Shown here one piece after another: positions 35,212-44,324 of a DNA stretch of 64,000 nt; position 1 is the stretch's first letter, and every line of letters starts with the position of its first letter. The position numbers and the translations under genes are program-made. The DNA is from JADJNY01 sp046349615. GTDB taxonomy: Bacteria; Planctomycetota; UBA1135; GCA-002686595. The notes beneath the pieces are model-generated. The model saw nothing but the letters and a program-made list of their open reading frames with translations. It did not search any database and had not been told where the DNA came from. The stretch is from assembly GCA_046349615.1 (NCBI GenBank), contig JAXMBZ010000007.1:62001-126000 (forward strand), read 5' to 3'.

Positions 35212-36156
35212 GTGGCACGCGTCGGGTTCGTCACGAGCGCGCACTCCGCACGGCACGACACGGGGCCCGGGCACCCCGAGCGCGCGGACCGTGTGATCGC
35301 GATCGAGCGCGAGTTCGAGCGCAGCGGGCTCCTGCACGAGCTCCTCCGCGCCGACGCGCCCGCCGTCGAGCGCGCCGCGATCGAGCGCGTGCACGCACCC
35401 GACTACGTCCGCGCCGTCGAGGCGGCGATCGCGCGCGGCGCGCGCGTGCTCGACGAGGGCGACACACGGGCTTCCGCCGGGACGTGGGACGCGGCGCTCG
35501 CGTCCGCGGGCGGAGCGGTCGACGCCGCGGTGCGCGTGCTCGACGGCGAATGGTCGAGCGCGTTCGTCGCGACGCGCCCGCCGGGCCATCACGCGGAGCG
35601 CGCGGAGTCGATGGGCTTCTGCGTCCTGAACAACGTCGCGATCGCCGCGGCGGACCTGCGCCGGCGCGGCGTCGCGCGCGTCGCGATCGTCGATTGGGAC
35701 GTGCACCACGGCAACGGCACGCAGCACCTCTTCGAGCGCGACGCGACCGTGTTCTACGCGAGCCTGCACCAGTGGCCGCTGTACCCGGGCACCGGGCTCG
35801 CGCACGAACGCGGCCACGCGGAGGGTGAAGGCGCGACGCTGAACTGCCCGCTTCCGCCGCGTTCCGGCGACGGCGAGTGGCTCGCGGCGTTCGACGACGA
35901 GGTGCTGCCGGCGCTCGACGCCTTCCGGCCGGAGTTCGTGCTCGTCTCCGCGGGCTTCGACGCGCACCGCGACGATCCCCTCTCGCAGACGAACCTGACC
36001 GAGGACGCGTACCGCCACATGACGCACGGGCTCCTCGACCTCGCTCGCCGTCGCGCGCGCGGGCGGCTCGTCTCGGTGCTCGAGGGCGGCTACGACCTCG
36101 GCGCGCTCGCACGTTCGGCGCGCGCGCACGTCGAGGAACTCGTCGCGAGCGAGTGA
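35212..36156 (+). CDS. Histone-deacetylase-family amidohydrolase
   Basis: The product has 314 residues of the arginase/deacetylase fold. Zn and catalytic motifs are intact: RPPGHHAERAESMGFCVLNN (tandem His), VDWDVHHGNGTQHLF (Asp and His ligands), SAGFDAHRDDPL (Asp ligand) and LEGGYDLGAL (Tyr). Bacterial members remove acetyl groups from polyamines, acetoin-pathway proteins or other small amides; class II HDAC resemblance is closest. GTG start at 35212, one base after the upstream stop, so expression depends on the HEAT/TPR gene. Cytosolic, since it has no signal peptide. The substrate is not evident. Confidence 0.93.
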   Translation: MARVGFVTSAHSARHDTGPGHPERADRVIAIEREFERSGLLHELLRADAPAVERAAIERVHAPDYVRAVEAAIARGARVLDEGDTRASAGTWDAALASAGGAVDAAVRVLDGEWSSAFVATRPPGHHAERAESMGFCVLNNVAIAAADLRRRGVARVAIVDWDVHHGNGTQHLFERDATVFYASLHQWPLYPGTGLAHERGHAEGEGATLNCPLPPRSGDGEWLAAFDDEVLPALDAFRPEFVLVSAGFDAHRDDPLSQTNLTEDAYRHMTHGLLDLARRRARGRLVSVLEGGYDLGALARSARAHVEELVASE

Positions 36157-36215
36157 GCGCGAGCGCGCGGCGAGGCTCCGCGGATCTCGATCGGAACTTC
36201 GTGGGTCGCGGCCGT

Positions 36216-38093
36216 TCAATCCGAGCGCACGCGGCACAAGAGCGCGAGGCACTCGACGCCGGGGAACGTGAACTCGTGGCTGGGCGCGCGCGAGGCGTCC
36301 TTCAACTTCTCGGCGAGCTCCTTGCGCTCCGCCGGGGTGAACTCTCCGACGGGGCCGCCGCGCGAGTTCGACAGCGTCTCGAACAGGTCGAGCGCGGCGC
36401 CGAGCTCCACGCCGTCGGGATTTTCGCGCTGGAGCAGGTCCATCCAATTCGGGAAGTCCTCGTTCGATCCAGGCGACGCGAAGACGAGCAGTCCTTCGCT
36501 CCGGTTCGACGCCTCGACACCCGCGCAGAAGAAGACGGGACACGCGGCGCCGGTCGCGTCCGTGCAGGGGCCGACGCGCATCTCCTGTAGTTGCCGCGGA
36601 TTCGTCGAGGCCATGTCCTCGAGCGCGACCAGGCCGTTCGGTCGAAGCCGCGTCGCGCCGTCGGGGCCGACGAACATCGAGAACGCATAGAGGTAGAGCG
36701 CCTCGTTCGACGTGACCCGGACGCCGAGCATGCCGCCCGCAGCGACGACGTCTCCGTCCTCGATCACGCGGAGCCGCCCGGCCTTGCGGTCGAACTCCAC
36801 GGGCTGCACGACGCGCAAGGGAGGACCGCCCGCGAACACGGCCCACGATCCGAACGACGCGCACACGAGCGTCGCCGCCGCGATCGCGACCGGGTGCTTG
36901 CGAACGAACGCGCGTGCGCGCCGCGTGAACGCGCGCACGCGGTCGCCGCGCATCGCCACGGGCACGTCGACGTCGGAGAGGTACGCCTCGAGGTCCTCGC
37001 GCAGCGCGCGCGCGCTCGCGTACCGCCGCTCGGGCTCGCGTTCGAGCGCGAGCATGCAGATCGCGTCGAGTTCGCGCGGAACGCTCGGATTCGAGCTCGA
37101 CGGCGCCGCGAGGACGCCGCGTTTCGCGCGCGCCAGCACGTCCTCGAACTCGGTGCCGGGGATCGCACGGCGGAGCGCGAGCAGCTCGTACAGGATCAAG
37201 CCGAGCGCGTAGACGTCGGTCCGCGGATCGAGGCCCGCGGTCGCGCGCTCGATCTGCTCCGGCGCGAGGTACGGAACGCTCCCGAAGAGCCGTTCGTCGC
37301 GCAGCTCCTGGTCCGCGCGGCCCCCGAGCCCGAAGTCGAGCACGACCGGCTGCGCCCCGGCCGTCAGGAGCACGTTCGCGGGTTTGAGGTCGCGGTGGAG
37401 CACGCCCGCGCCGTGCGCGGCCTCGATCGTGCGAGTGAGCTCGCACGCGATGCGCGCGACCGTGCGGAACCAACTCGTCGGATCGACGAGCGACGCACGG
37501 CCGGGCGCATCGGGCCGCGCGAGCGCGCGCGCCCATTGTGCGCCGTCCCGCGGTGACACGCGTCCGCTCGGCGTGCGTTCGACGTCGGCGCGAACGAGGT
37601 CGATCACGTCGGAGAGCGCTCGGCCCTCGACGAGGTCCATCACGAACCAGGCGTACCCTTGCTCGACGCCCGAGTCGTGCACCGCGACGATGTTCGGATG
37701 CTGGAGCGCCGCGAGGAGCCGCGTCTCCTGTCGCAGGAGCTCGGTGCGCTCCTCCGCGCGGCGTCCCTCGGCCTTCAACACCTTCACCGCGACCTCGCGC
37801 CCGAGTTCGCGATCGAGGCCGACGTACACACGCCCCATCCCGCCCTCGCCGAGCTGCCGGCGGAGCTCGTACCGCCCACGGAGCACGGCCCCGAGTTCGA
37901 GCGAACGCGGTAGCACGCGGTTCGCGCGCTCCGCGTCCGCCACGAGCCCGAGGTACGCGAGCCGCTCTTCTTCCGTCGACAAGCGCCGGAGTTCGACCTC
38001 GATGTCGACGGACTCGCCGAGTTCGCGCCGCGCCAGGTACTCGGCCGCGAGCTCCTCCGGAGTCGGAGCGGGATCCGGGTCGGAGGAGCTCAT
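36216..38093 (-). CDS. Membrane Ser/Thr protein kinase with DUF4384-like C-terminus
   Basis: The product has 625 residues. The kinase domain is at about 74-372: LGEGGMGRVYVG (81-92), Lys104 in VAVKVL, HRDLKPAN (233-240), DFG (253-255), GSVPYLAPEQ and DVYALGLILYELL. A 40-residue insert at about 167-207 precedes the catalytic loop. One membrane helix lies at about 401-421. The outer part resembles DUF4384 (GMLGVRVTSNEALYLYAFSM, GATRLRPNG). The start MSSSDPDP is chosen over an ATG eight codons earlier. It follows the ECF sigma gene by 88 bases, the second such pair in the window. It probably senses an envelope signal and acts on the linked sigma factor. Confidence 0.9.
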   Translation of the reverse strand: MSSSDPDPAPTPEELAAEYLARRELGESVDIEVELRRLSTEEERLAYLGLVADAERANRVLPRSLELGAVLRGRYELRRQLGEGGMGRVYVGLDRELGREVAVKVLKAEGRRAEERTELLRQETRLLAALQHPNIVAVHDSGVEQGYAWFVMDLVEGRALSDVIDLVRADVERTPSGRVSPRDGAQWARALARPDAPGRASLVDPTSWFRTVARIACELTRTIEAAHGAGVLHRDLKPANVLLTAGAQPVVLDFGLGGRADQELRDERLFGSVPYLAPEQIERATAGLDPRTDVYALGLILYELLALRRAIPGTEFEDVLARAKRGVLAAPSSSNPSVPRELDAICMLALEREPERRYASARALREDLEAYLSDVDVPVAMRGDRVRAFTRRARAFVRKHPVAIAAATLVCASFGSWAVFAGGPPLRVVQPVEFDRKAGRLRVIEDGDVVAAGGMLGVRVTSNEALYLYAFSMFVGPDGATRLRPNGLVALEDMASTNPRQLQEMRVGPCTDATGAACPVFFCAGVEASNRSEGLLVFASPGSNEDFPNWMDLLQRENPDGVELGAALDLFETLSNSRGGPVGEFTPAERKELAEKLKDASRAPSHEFTFPGVECLALLCRVRSD

Positions 38094-38181
38094 GGTGAGG
38101 AAACGCCGGAAGTCCACGCGATGGAGCAGGGGCGACTCCCCGCCGCGCGAAGCGAGATTCCCGGAGCGACGCGCGCCGACC

Positions 38182-38805
38182 TCACGAAAGCCCCGCTTCC
38201 CGGCAGAGCTTGCCGAGCTCGACGAGCGCGCGCGCGTGCATCATCCGCGCGGCGGCGGCGCTCGGGCGGCCCGTCTCCTCCGCGATCGCCTCCCACGACG
38301 CGCCGGCGTAGTTCCGCAGCAGGATGAGCTCGCGGTATTCGTCGGCGAGTTCGGCGACGCACGCTTCGACGCGGCGCTGCTCCTCCTCGTTGGCGATCCG
38401 CGCGAGCGGCTGCGTCGAATCCGTCGCGTGGAAGAAGCGCGTGCCGCTCTCCGCTCCGCCGGTCGAACCACCCGAGAGCGACACGTCGCGGCCCTGATCG
38501 CGCTTGCGCGCGCCGTGGAAGTCCGCGGCGGCGGTGATCTGATGCTCGGCGAGCCGCGCGAGCCAGCGGATCAAGCTCGCTTCCTCGCGCATCTCGAAGC
38601 TGTCGAGCTTGCGCACCGCGGTGAGGAACGTCTCTTGGAGGATGTCCTCCGAATCGACGCGCTCGCGGAGCTTCGCCCCGAGCCGCGCGCGCACGATCCT
38701 CAGCACTCGATCGCGGTAGCGGGCGACGAGCGCGTCGAGCGCGGCGCGGTCGCCCTTCTGGGCGCGGAGGACGAGATCGAGCGAGCGAGTGAGCGGGTCG
38801 GACAT
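38182..38805 (-). CDS. ECF-type RNA polymerase sigma factor
   Basis: The product has 207 residues. Region 2 includes DALVARYRDRVLRIVRARLG and DSEDILQETFLTAVRKLD (the -10-reading DILQETF motif). Region 4 is LADEYRELILLRNYAGASWE followed by the helix-turn-helix IAEETGRPSAAAARMMHARA. The start MSDPLTRS is preferred; 46 further upstream residues in frame are Arg-rich and non-family. A TCTAGACT box lies about 50 bases upstream. The kinase gene follows on the same strand. Confidence 0.9.
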   Translation of the reverse strand: MSDPLTRSLDLVLRAQKGDRAALDALVARYRDRVLRIVRARLGAKLRERVDSEDILQETFLTAVRKLDSFEMREEASLIRWLARLAEHQITAAADFHGARKRDQGRDVSLSGGSTGGAESGTRFFHATDSTQPLARIANEEEQRRVEACVAELADEYRELILLRNYAGASWEAIAEETGRPSAAAARMMHARALVELGKLCREAGLS

Positions 38806-38883
38806 GCAGCCACCGCGAACGGGGGGAAATCGGGCGTCGCCCGCGAGTCTAGAGCCGACGCGGCGCCGCGGACAGGAGCGCGT

Positions 38884-39234
38884 GTGAAGACCACGACGTC
38901 GTCCGTGCCCGAGCGGGCGCGAAGCCTCGCGGCGGCCGCCCAAGGTGCGCGTGGACGCTGCATCGCTCTCGCGCCGATGCGCCTCGACAGGAGGCAGGTC
39001 GGGACGGGCGAGCTCGTGGTCCCCGAGCTCCGTGCGACCGAGGCGCGGAGCGTCGAGCTCGTGTCCGGTGAACGGCTCCGCGACGCGAACGCGCTACCCG
39101 GCGTGCTCGAGCTCGCCCACGCGGAGGTCCGGACGCGCGGCGGGCGCGTCGTCCGCCTCGACGGAGCGGACTGGGGCGTCGCCGTCGCCGACCTCCTGGT
39201 CGAGCACGAGCCGCTCCCCTCGCGCGGGCCCTGA
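38884..39234 (+). CDS. Uncharacterised 116-residue protein
   Basis: The frame starts at GTG (38884), divergent from the sigma-factor gene. It encodes a Val/Leu/Arg-rich protein (MRLDRRQVGTGELVVPELRA, GVLELAHAEVRTRGGRVVRL, DWGVAVADLLVEHEPLP). No family is recognised. Regular G/C in third positions and plausible beta/alpha alternation support coding. A minus-strand frame across 39094-39369 is also open but has lower-complexity content. Confidence is moderate at best. Confidence 0.45.
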   Translation: MKTTTSSVPERARSLAAAAQGARGRCIALAPMRLDRRQVGTGELVVPELRATEARSVELVSGERLRDANALPGVLELAHAEVRTRGGRVVRLDGADWGVAVADLLVEHEPLPSRGP

Positions 39235-39418
39235 CGGCCGCGCGGCGGAGCCGGGTGGAGCGCAGACGAAGCGGACGAGCACGTCGACCACCGCGCCGAC
39301 GAGGTCGAGGAGCGCGTCGTTCGGGGACGGAGTGCGGGGCGGCATGCGGAGCGCGGGCGCGCGCTCCATGGAACCGGATGCGCGCGCTCGGGTTCCGCGA
39401 AAGTTCTTCCCGCGCCCT

Positions 39419-40828
39419 TCAGCGCGGTCGCTCGAGCTCGGCGCGGAGCGCGAGCGCCGCGGCGCGCAATGCGGGGTCGTCCTCGAGCGCAGCGACGCGC
39501 GCGAGCCACGGCACGGCGAAGCGTCCCCAGCTCGCGACGTCGTCTTCGGCGCGACCTTCGCCGCGCGTGCGGCGTTCGAACGTCTCCTTCAGCGCGCGCT
39601 CGCGCGAGGGCGTGAGCACCTCGGTGCGCGCGACGAACGTGCGCACGATCGACTCGGGCGCGGCGTCGATCCAGTCGTTCGTGCCCTCGCGTTGCAGCAC
39701 GGCGTGCGCGACGGTGAGCGGCAGCTCGCGCGCGACGACCGCGTCGGGGAGCACGTAGAGCACGCGCAGTCCTTCGTCGCCGAACCAGCCGTGCGCCCAC
39801 GTCCGCGCCATCGCGCGCGCTTCGTCGTCGAAGAGGCCCGTGCGCGCGAGCTCCGCGGCGACGCGCGCCTCGAGCTCGGCCGTCGTCGTCGCGCGCGGCC
39901 GCAGCGCGAGCTCGACGTCCGCGTCGCGCGACGCCGCGACGTCGCCGAGGAACGCGAAGCCCGCGCGCTCCCCCTCGACGTCGATCACGAACAGCGCGCG
40001 GAGCGGATCCGAGCCGGGCGTGAGTTCGAGCCGGAGGCCGTACGCCGCCGTCGCACCCGCGCGCTCGTCGACGCGGTGTTCCTCGGTGCGAACCCGCACC
40101 GCGAGCGGCAGCGCGAAGTCGCCGAGTCCGCGGTAGAAGAGGAAGCGCTCGTGCTCGAGCTCGTGCCGCGCGGGCCGGCCTTCCTCCTCGACGAGCTTCG
40201 CGACGCGCAGCGGGTTCGCGTCGACGTCGCGCGCGAAGCCGAACGGATCGTCGGCCCCGAGCGGCGCGAGTTCGGCCTCCGCGTCGCGCGGCAGCACGAC
40301 GAGGTCGTTCTTGCGGCCCCACGTCACGAAGCCGTCCTTCAACGCGCTCGAGCGGGCGCAGAGCGCGTCGACGGCCGCGCGCTCGCGCGGACACGGCTCG
40401 TTCACCGCACACGCAGTCGGCCACCACTGCGTGACGAGCCCGCGCGGGAAGCGCACGTCGAGGTCGAGCCGCCACGTGCCCGGCGCGTGGAAGTAGAGGA
40501 CCGGCGTCTCCATCTTCAGGTTCAACGCGACGATCCCGCCGCGCTTCGCGAGGTCGTGGACGAACGGCGGCAGGTCGCGGTCGTGGTGCGCGAGCCCGTC
40601 GAGCGCGACGCCGTTCGAGCCCTGCACCGAGGTGAACGTCCCCCACTCGTGGATGGCGCGCGTGCGACCGTCCCACGCACGCCGCGGTACGTCGACGCGC
40701 GAGTCGGTGTCCGCGGCGAGGACGGAAGCCGAGCCGCGTTCGCTCGCGCTCCAAGGGGCTGGGACGGCCGCGGACACCGAGCCCGCGAAGGCGAGAGTGA
40801 CGAAGGACAAGACACACGACGGCAGCAT
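39419..40828 (-). CDS. Secreted planctomycete-type protein with HEWGTF motif
   Basis: The product has 469 residues and a signal peptide (MLPSCVLSFVTLAFAGSVSA). The conserved opening of the mature part, AIHEWGTFTSVQGSNG, then PPFVHDLAKRGG, then KMETPVLYFHAP and GLVTQWWP, is a pattern of uncharacterised planctomycete exported proteins. The C-terminal quarter is helical (SRERALKETFERRT to ALALRAELERPR). Function unknown. It is divergent from the small CxxC membrane protein at 40947 and has a CGCTAGCC box about 45 bases upstream. Confidence 0.75.
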   Translation of the reverse strand: MLPSCVLSFVTLAFAGSVSAAVPAPWSASERGSASVLAADTDSRVDVPRRAWDGRTRAIHEWGTFTSVQGSNGVALDGLAHHDRDLPPFVHDLAKRGGIVALNLKMETPVLYFHAPGTWRLDLDVRFPRGLVTQWWPTACAVNEPCPRERAAVDALCARSSALKDGFVTWGRKNDLVVLPRDAEAELAPLGADDPFGFARDVDANPLRVAKLVEEEGRPARHELEHERFLFYRGLGDFALPLAVRVRTEEHRVDERAGATAAYGLRLELTPGSDPLRALFVIDVEGERAGFAFLGDVAASRDADVELALRPRATTTAELEARVAAELARTGLFDDEARAMARTWAHGWFGDEGLRVLYVLPDAVVARELPLTVAHAVLQREGTNDWIDAAPESIVRTFVARTEVLTPSRERALKETFERRTRGEGRAEDDVASWGRFAVPWLARVAALEDDPALRAAALALRAELERPR

Positions 40829-40946
40829 CGGTCGAACCTCCGGGGGCCTCGACGAGGCGAGGGCGAGCGGGCTAGCGACGATTTCGGAACCTCGAGCGTC
40901 CGGATCGCCGATTGCGCGGCGCGAGCGACCTCGCTACCGTGCTCGC

Positions 40947-41225
40947 ATGCACCCGAGATTCCGCCGGATCCTGCTCGCGCTCCTGTGCGCGCTCTTGATC
41001 GGCGGACTGCTCCTCTCGGGGCCGGGCCACCAGCTCTTCCACGTCGACGACCACGGAACGTCGTGCGACGCGTGCCATCTGGTGCAGTTCCACGCGCCGG
41101 ACGCGTTCCGGCTCGATGGGCCCGGGCTCGATCGCTTCGTCCGCGTCGACGAGCCGATCGAAGGGCCACGGAGCGTGATGTTGGCGATCGAGGGGCGTCC
41201 GCGCGCTCCTCCGCGGTCGGTCTGA
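40947..41225 (+). CDS. Small membrane protein with HGTSCDACH motif, next to metal-uptake operon
   Basis: The product has 92 residues. One N-terminal membrane helix (RRILLALLCALLIGGLLLSG) leads to an outer segment with HQLFHVDDHGTSCDACHLVQ, where His and a CxxCH pair could bind metal or haem. CxxCH is the c-type haem motif, but the surrounding His cluster is also like DUF2946-type metal proteins. It precedes the porin and metal ABC genes by about 200 bases on the same strand. A role in metal handling is inferred from position. Confidence 0.65.
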   Translation: MHPRFRRILLALLCALLIGGLLLSGPGHQLFHVDDHGTSCDACHLVQFHAPDAFRLDGPGLDRFVRVDEPIEGPRSVMLAIEGRPRAPPRSV

Positions 41226-41421
41226 GGGCTCGCGCCCTCTGAACTCCATCGTCGCGCGCAGCCTCCACCGGGTCTCACTCCGTCCATGCGGACGGCCCCG
41301 GTCGAGCGCGGCGCGTGAGGCTCCGTCCGACGGGACGAGCCGCGTTCGCGCTCGAGCCATCGCTCGCGCGCCCGCAAGAGACCGACCGTTCCTCGACGCC
41401 GGAAACGGCGTCACCCCAGCC

Positions 41422-42648
41422 ATGTTCCGACCCGTTTTCGTCACGGGCGCGGCCTTCACCGCGCTTTCGTTGCCACTCCATTCCCAGGGCGCGGTCTTCC
41501 AGACCCCAGGCATGCCGCGCTCGGCCCCGCAGCCGCAGAACTCGAGCGTCAACCCGCAGTCCACGCGCTTCGACAGCGGCTTCAACCCCGCCTTCTCCTT
41601 CGTCGTCGACACCGTCGCCGACCAGGTGAACGCCGACGGCGGCGACGACGGCTTCGACGTCTCGCTCCGCGTGCTCGAGCTCGGTGCCCAGGCCTGGGTC
41701 GACCCCAACGCGTGGGCCTACTTCGTCGGCGCGGCCGACGAAGAGACCGTCAACATCGAAGAGGCGGCCGTGCACTACACCGGCCTCGGCGGCAACTCGA
41801 CGATCCGCGCCGGGCGCTTCTTCGTCGACTTCGGCAAGCAGATGCAGACGCACGTCCACGAGCTGCGCACGCTCGAGCGGCCGCTCGTCCTGCGCACGTT
41901 CCTCGGCGACGAGGTCAAGGGCGACGGCGCGCAGTGGGATTGCTGGACGACCGCCGGCGACTCCGGCGCGGTGCGCTGGTCGATCGGCGCGTTCCGCTCG
42001 CTCCTGCCCGAGGCCGAGGACGACGGCACCACGGCGCTTCCCGAGGTCGCCGAGCGCAAGAGCGTCGGCGATCTGAACTTCACGGCCCGCCTCACCGCGT
42101 TCCGCGACATCGGAGACAACGGCACGCTCCAGGTCGGCGCCTCCGCGCGTTGGATCCCGAAGTACGACTTCGCCTTCTCGCCGAGCGGTGCGACGACGGG
42201 GAACCTCGACAACACCGTCTACGGCGCGGACATCACGTACGGTTGGCACGATGACACGGGCCTGAGGCGCTGGACGTTCGGGGGCGAGTTCCTCGTCGAC
42301 AGCGGCGACGTCGGCGCGGACGTGGTCGACGTCGGAGGCGACGGCGATCCGACGAACGACACGGTGTCGGCGGTGAACGACACGCGCACCGGTTGGTTCG
42401 CGTACGCCGACTACGCGTGGGACCAGTACCACAGCGTCGGGCTGCAGTACTCGAGCACCGAGCTCACGGACGGCGCCGGCTCCGACGCGAACGAGATCGA
42501 AGCCTACTACACGTGGAACCTCTCCGAGTTCCAGCGCATCCGCTTCGCGGCGAGCGCGCTCGAGAGCGACCTCGACCCCGATGCGCAGCGTTTCGCGGTC
42601 CAGTACACCGCGATCGTCGGCGCGCACGGCCACGGCGTGAACTGGTGA
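41422..42648 (+). CDS. Porin-like outer-membrane protein of the metal operon
   Basis: The product has 408 residues and a signal peptide (MFRPVFVTGAAFTALSLPLHSQG). The mature chain alternates short amphipathic strands with loops (AWAYFVGAADEETVNIEEAA, STIRAGRFFVDFGKQ, RFAASALESDLD) and ends in an aromatic residue (GVNW), features of a beta-barrel. His and Asp richness near the end (GAHGHGVNW) suits metal binding. Similar barrels stand next to ZnuA-type genes in other bacteria and are thought to pass zinc across the outer membrane. The metal SBP begins 18 bases after its stop. Confidence 0.8.
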   Translation: MFRPVFVTGAAFTALSLPLHSQGAVFQTPGMPRSAPQPQNSSVNPQSTRFDSGFNPAFSFVVDTVADQVNADGGDDGFDVSLRVLELGAQAWVDPNAWAYFVGAADEETVNIEEAAVHYTGLGGNSTIRAGRFFVDFGKQMQTHVHELRTLERPLVLRTFLGDEVKGDGAQWDCWTTAGDSGAVRWSIGAFRSLLPEAEDDGTTALPEVAERKSVGDLNFTARLTAFRDIGDNGTLQVGASARWIPKYDFAFSPSGATTGNLDNTVYGADITYGWHDDTGLRRWTFGGEFLVDSGDVGADVVDVGGDGDPTNDTVSAVNDTRTGWFAYADYAWDQYHSVGLQYSSTELTDGAGSDANEIEAYYTWNLSEFQRIRFAASALESDLDPDAQRFAVQYTAIVGAHGHGVNW

Positions 42649-42651
42649 TCG

Positions 42652-42658
42652 AAAGGAG
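42652..42658 (+). promoter_or_regulatory. Shine-Dalgarno site of the metal SBP gene
   Basis: AAAGGAG ends 7 bases before ATG 42666 but only 1 base before the in-frame ATG at 42660, so the second ATG is the likely start. It is one of the few clear Shine-Dalgarno sequences in the window. Confidence 0.75.
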
Positions 42659-42665
42659 CATGAAC

Positions 42666-43613
42666 ATGAAGCACCGTATCCTCGCACTCCTCCTCGGCAC
42701 GTTCGCCCTCGTGACGACCGCGGCCGCTCTGGTCCGCGAACCGCTCAAGGTGGTCGCGACCATCCCCGACCTCGCCGACATCACGCAGACGATCGGCGGC
42801 GATCGCGTCAGCGTGACGACGCTCTGCAAGGGCGCGGAGAACACGCACTCCGTGATCGCCAAGCCCTCGCACCTCGTCGCGATCAGCCGCGCCGACGCGC
42901 TCGTCGAGGTCGGCCTCTCGCTCGAGATGGCCTTCGTCCCGGGGCTGCTCGAAGGGGCCCGCAACGAGAAGCTCCAGCCCGGCAAGCCCGGGATCATCGT
43001 CGCGTCCGACGGTTGGAAGCCGCTCGACGTGCCGCAAGTGCTCGACCGCCGTCAGGGCGACGTGCATCCGCAGGGGAACCCGCACATGAACCTCGCGCCG
43101 AGCGGCGGGCGGCAGATGGCGGAGCGCGTCTTCGCCGGGCTGTGCGCGCTCGACCCCGAGGGCAAGGCGGAGTACCAGAAACGCTACGACGCGTACCTCA
43201 CGAAGCTGGACGAGGCCGAGAAGCGCTGGAGCGGTCTCGCCGCCGCGTGGAAGGGCCGGAAGATCGTCGTGTACCACAAGGAGTACGACTACCTCGCGGA
43301 GGCGTACGGCCTCACGATCCTCGGCAGCCTCGAGCCCAAGCCCGGCATCGCTCCGACGCCGGGCCACATCGCCGAGCTCGTCGACGCGATGCGGCGCGAG
43401 AAGGACGTCGTGATCGTCACGGCGATCTGGTCCAACAACAAGGAAGTGCGCGAGCTCGCCGAGAAAACCGGCGCGCGCGTCGTCGAGCTCCCGAACCTGT
43501 GCCGCGGCCTCCCGGGCACGGACACGTGGATCGAGATGATGGATCTCGTTCACAAGCGGCTCGATGCAGCGTTCCGCGGCGCGCCCGCGAAGGACATGAA
43601 GCCCGGCGGATGA
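42666..43613 (+). CDS. Metal ABC transporter substrate-binding protein (ZnuA/MntC type)
   Basis: The product has 315 residues with a signal peptide (HRILALLLGTFALVTTAAA). It is a cluster A-I periplasmic or surface metal binder. Likely ligands are His61 (ENTHSV), His140 (GNPHMNL) and His204 (YHKEYDYL), plus an acid near residue 280. The loop between the second and third ligands lacks a His-rich stretch, so Zn and Mn cannot be separated. Its stop overlaps the ATPase ATG (ATGA). The order porin, SBP, ATPase, permease forms one operon. Confidence 0.9.
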   Translation: MKHRILALLLGTFALVTTAAALVREPLKVVATIPDLADITQTIGGDRVSVTTLCKGAENTHSVIAKPSHLVAISRADALVEVGLSLEMAFVPGLLEGARNEKLQPGKPGIIVASDGWKPLDVPQVLDRRQGDVHPQGNPHMNLAPSGGRQMAERVFAGLCALDPEGKAEYQKRYDAYLTKLDEAEKRWSGLAAAWKGRKIVVYHKEYDYLAEAYGLTILGSLEPKPGIAPTPGHIAELVDAMRREKDVVIVTAIWSNNKEVRELAEKTGARVVELPNLCRGLPGTDTWIEMMDLVHKRLDAAFRGAPAKDMKPGG

Positions 43614-44323
43614 GCGTCCTGCTGGCTCTCGACGGCGCGGCCTTCGGTTACGGAGGCCGCGCCGTGCTCTCCGACGTCTCGCTGCGCGTCGAGCCCGGCG
43701 CGTTCGTCGGCATCGTCGGACCCAACGGTGCGGGAAAGACGACGCTCTTCCGCGGGCTGCTCGGGCTCCTGCGCCCGCTGCGCGGGAACGTGGAGCGCGG
43801 CGGAGACGCCGTGGGCTATGTGCCGCAGCGCGAGACGCTCGACGTCCTCTACCCGCTGACGGTGCGCGAAGTCGTCGAGATGGGCGCCTACCACCGACTG
43901 CGAGGTCTGCGCGGACTGCGCGTCGAGGAACGCAGGAGCACCCAGGCCGTGCTGGAGCGCGTCGGGCTCTCCGACCAGGCGCGCGCGCCGTTCTCCGCGC
44001 TCAGCGGAGGTCAACGTCAACGCGCGTTGATCGCACGGGCGCTGCTGGTCCGCCCGCGCGTCCTCCTGCTCGACGAACCGACGAGCGGCGTCGACCGCGC
44101 GGCGCAGCGCACGATCCTCGAGCTCCTGCTCGAGCTCAATACGAAGGAGGGCATCGCCGTGCTGCTCGTCAGTCACCAGCTCGCGCTCGTGCGCGAGGCC
44201 GTCCGCGAGGCGTGGTGGGTCTCCGGCGGACGCGTCCAGCGCGGGGATCCGAAGGAGATGCTCTCCGCGGACGGACTCGATCGACTCTTCGGCTCCGAAG
44301 CGACGACGCTCGGGATGGAGTGA
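43610..44323 (+). CDS. Metal ABC transporter ATP-binding protein
   Basis: The product has 237 residues. Walker A is GPNGAGKT (37-44), then the Q-loop region YVPQRE, signature FSALSGGQRQRALIARALL, Walker B VLLLDEPTSGVD and switch His in VSHQLAL. It supplies energy for uptake through the permease encoded 2 bases downstream. Start fixed by the ATGA overlap with the SBP gene. Confidence 0.93.
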   Translation: MSVLLALDGAAFGYGGRAVLSDVSLRVEPGAFVGIVGPNGAGKTTLFRGLLGLLRPLRGNVERGGDAVGYVPQRETLDVLYPLTVREVVEMGAYHRLRGLRGLRVEERRSTQAVLERVGLSDQARAPFSALSGGQRQRALIARALLVRPRVLLLDEPTSGVDRAAQRTILELLLELNTKEGIAVLLVSHQLALVREAVREAWWVSGGRVQRGDPKEMLSADGLDRLFGSEATTLGME

Positions 44324-44324
44324 C

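Noticed and set aside
39094..39369. A minus-strand gene opposite the 116-residue candidate
   Set aside because: Its translation is low-complexity and it ends over a frame with better coding character.
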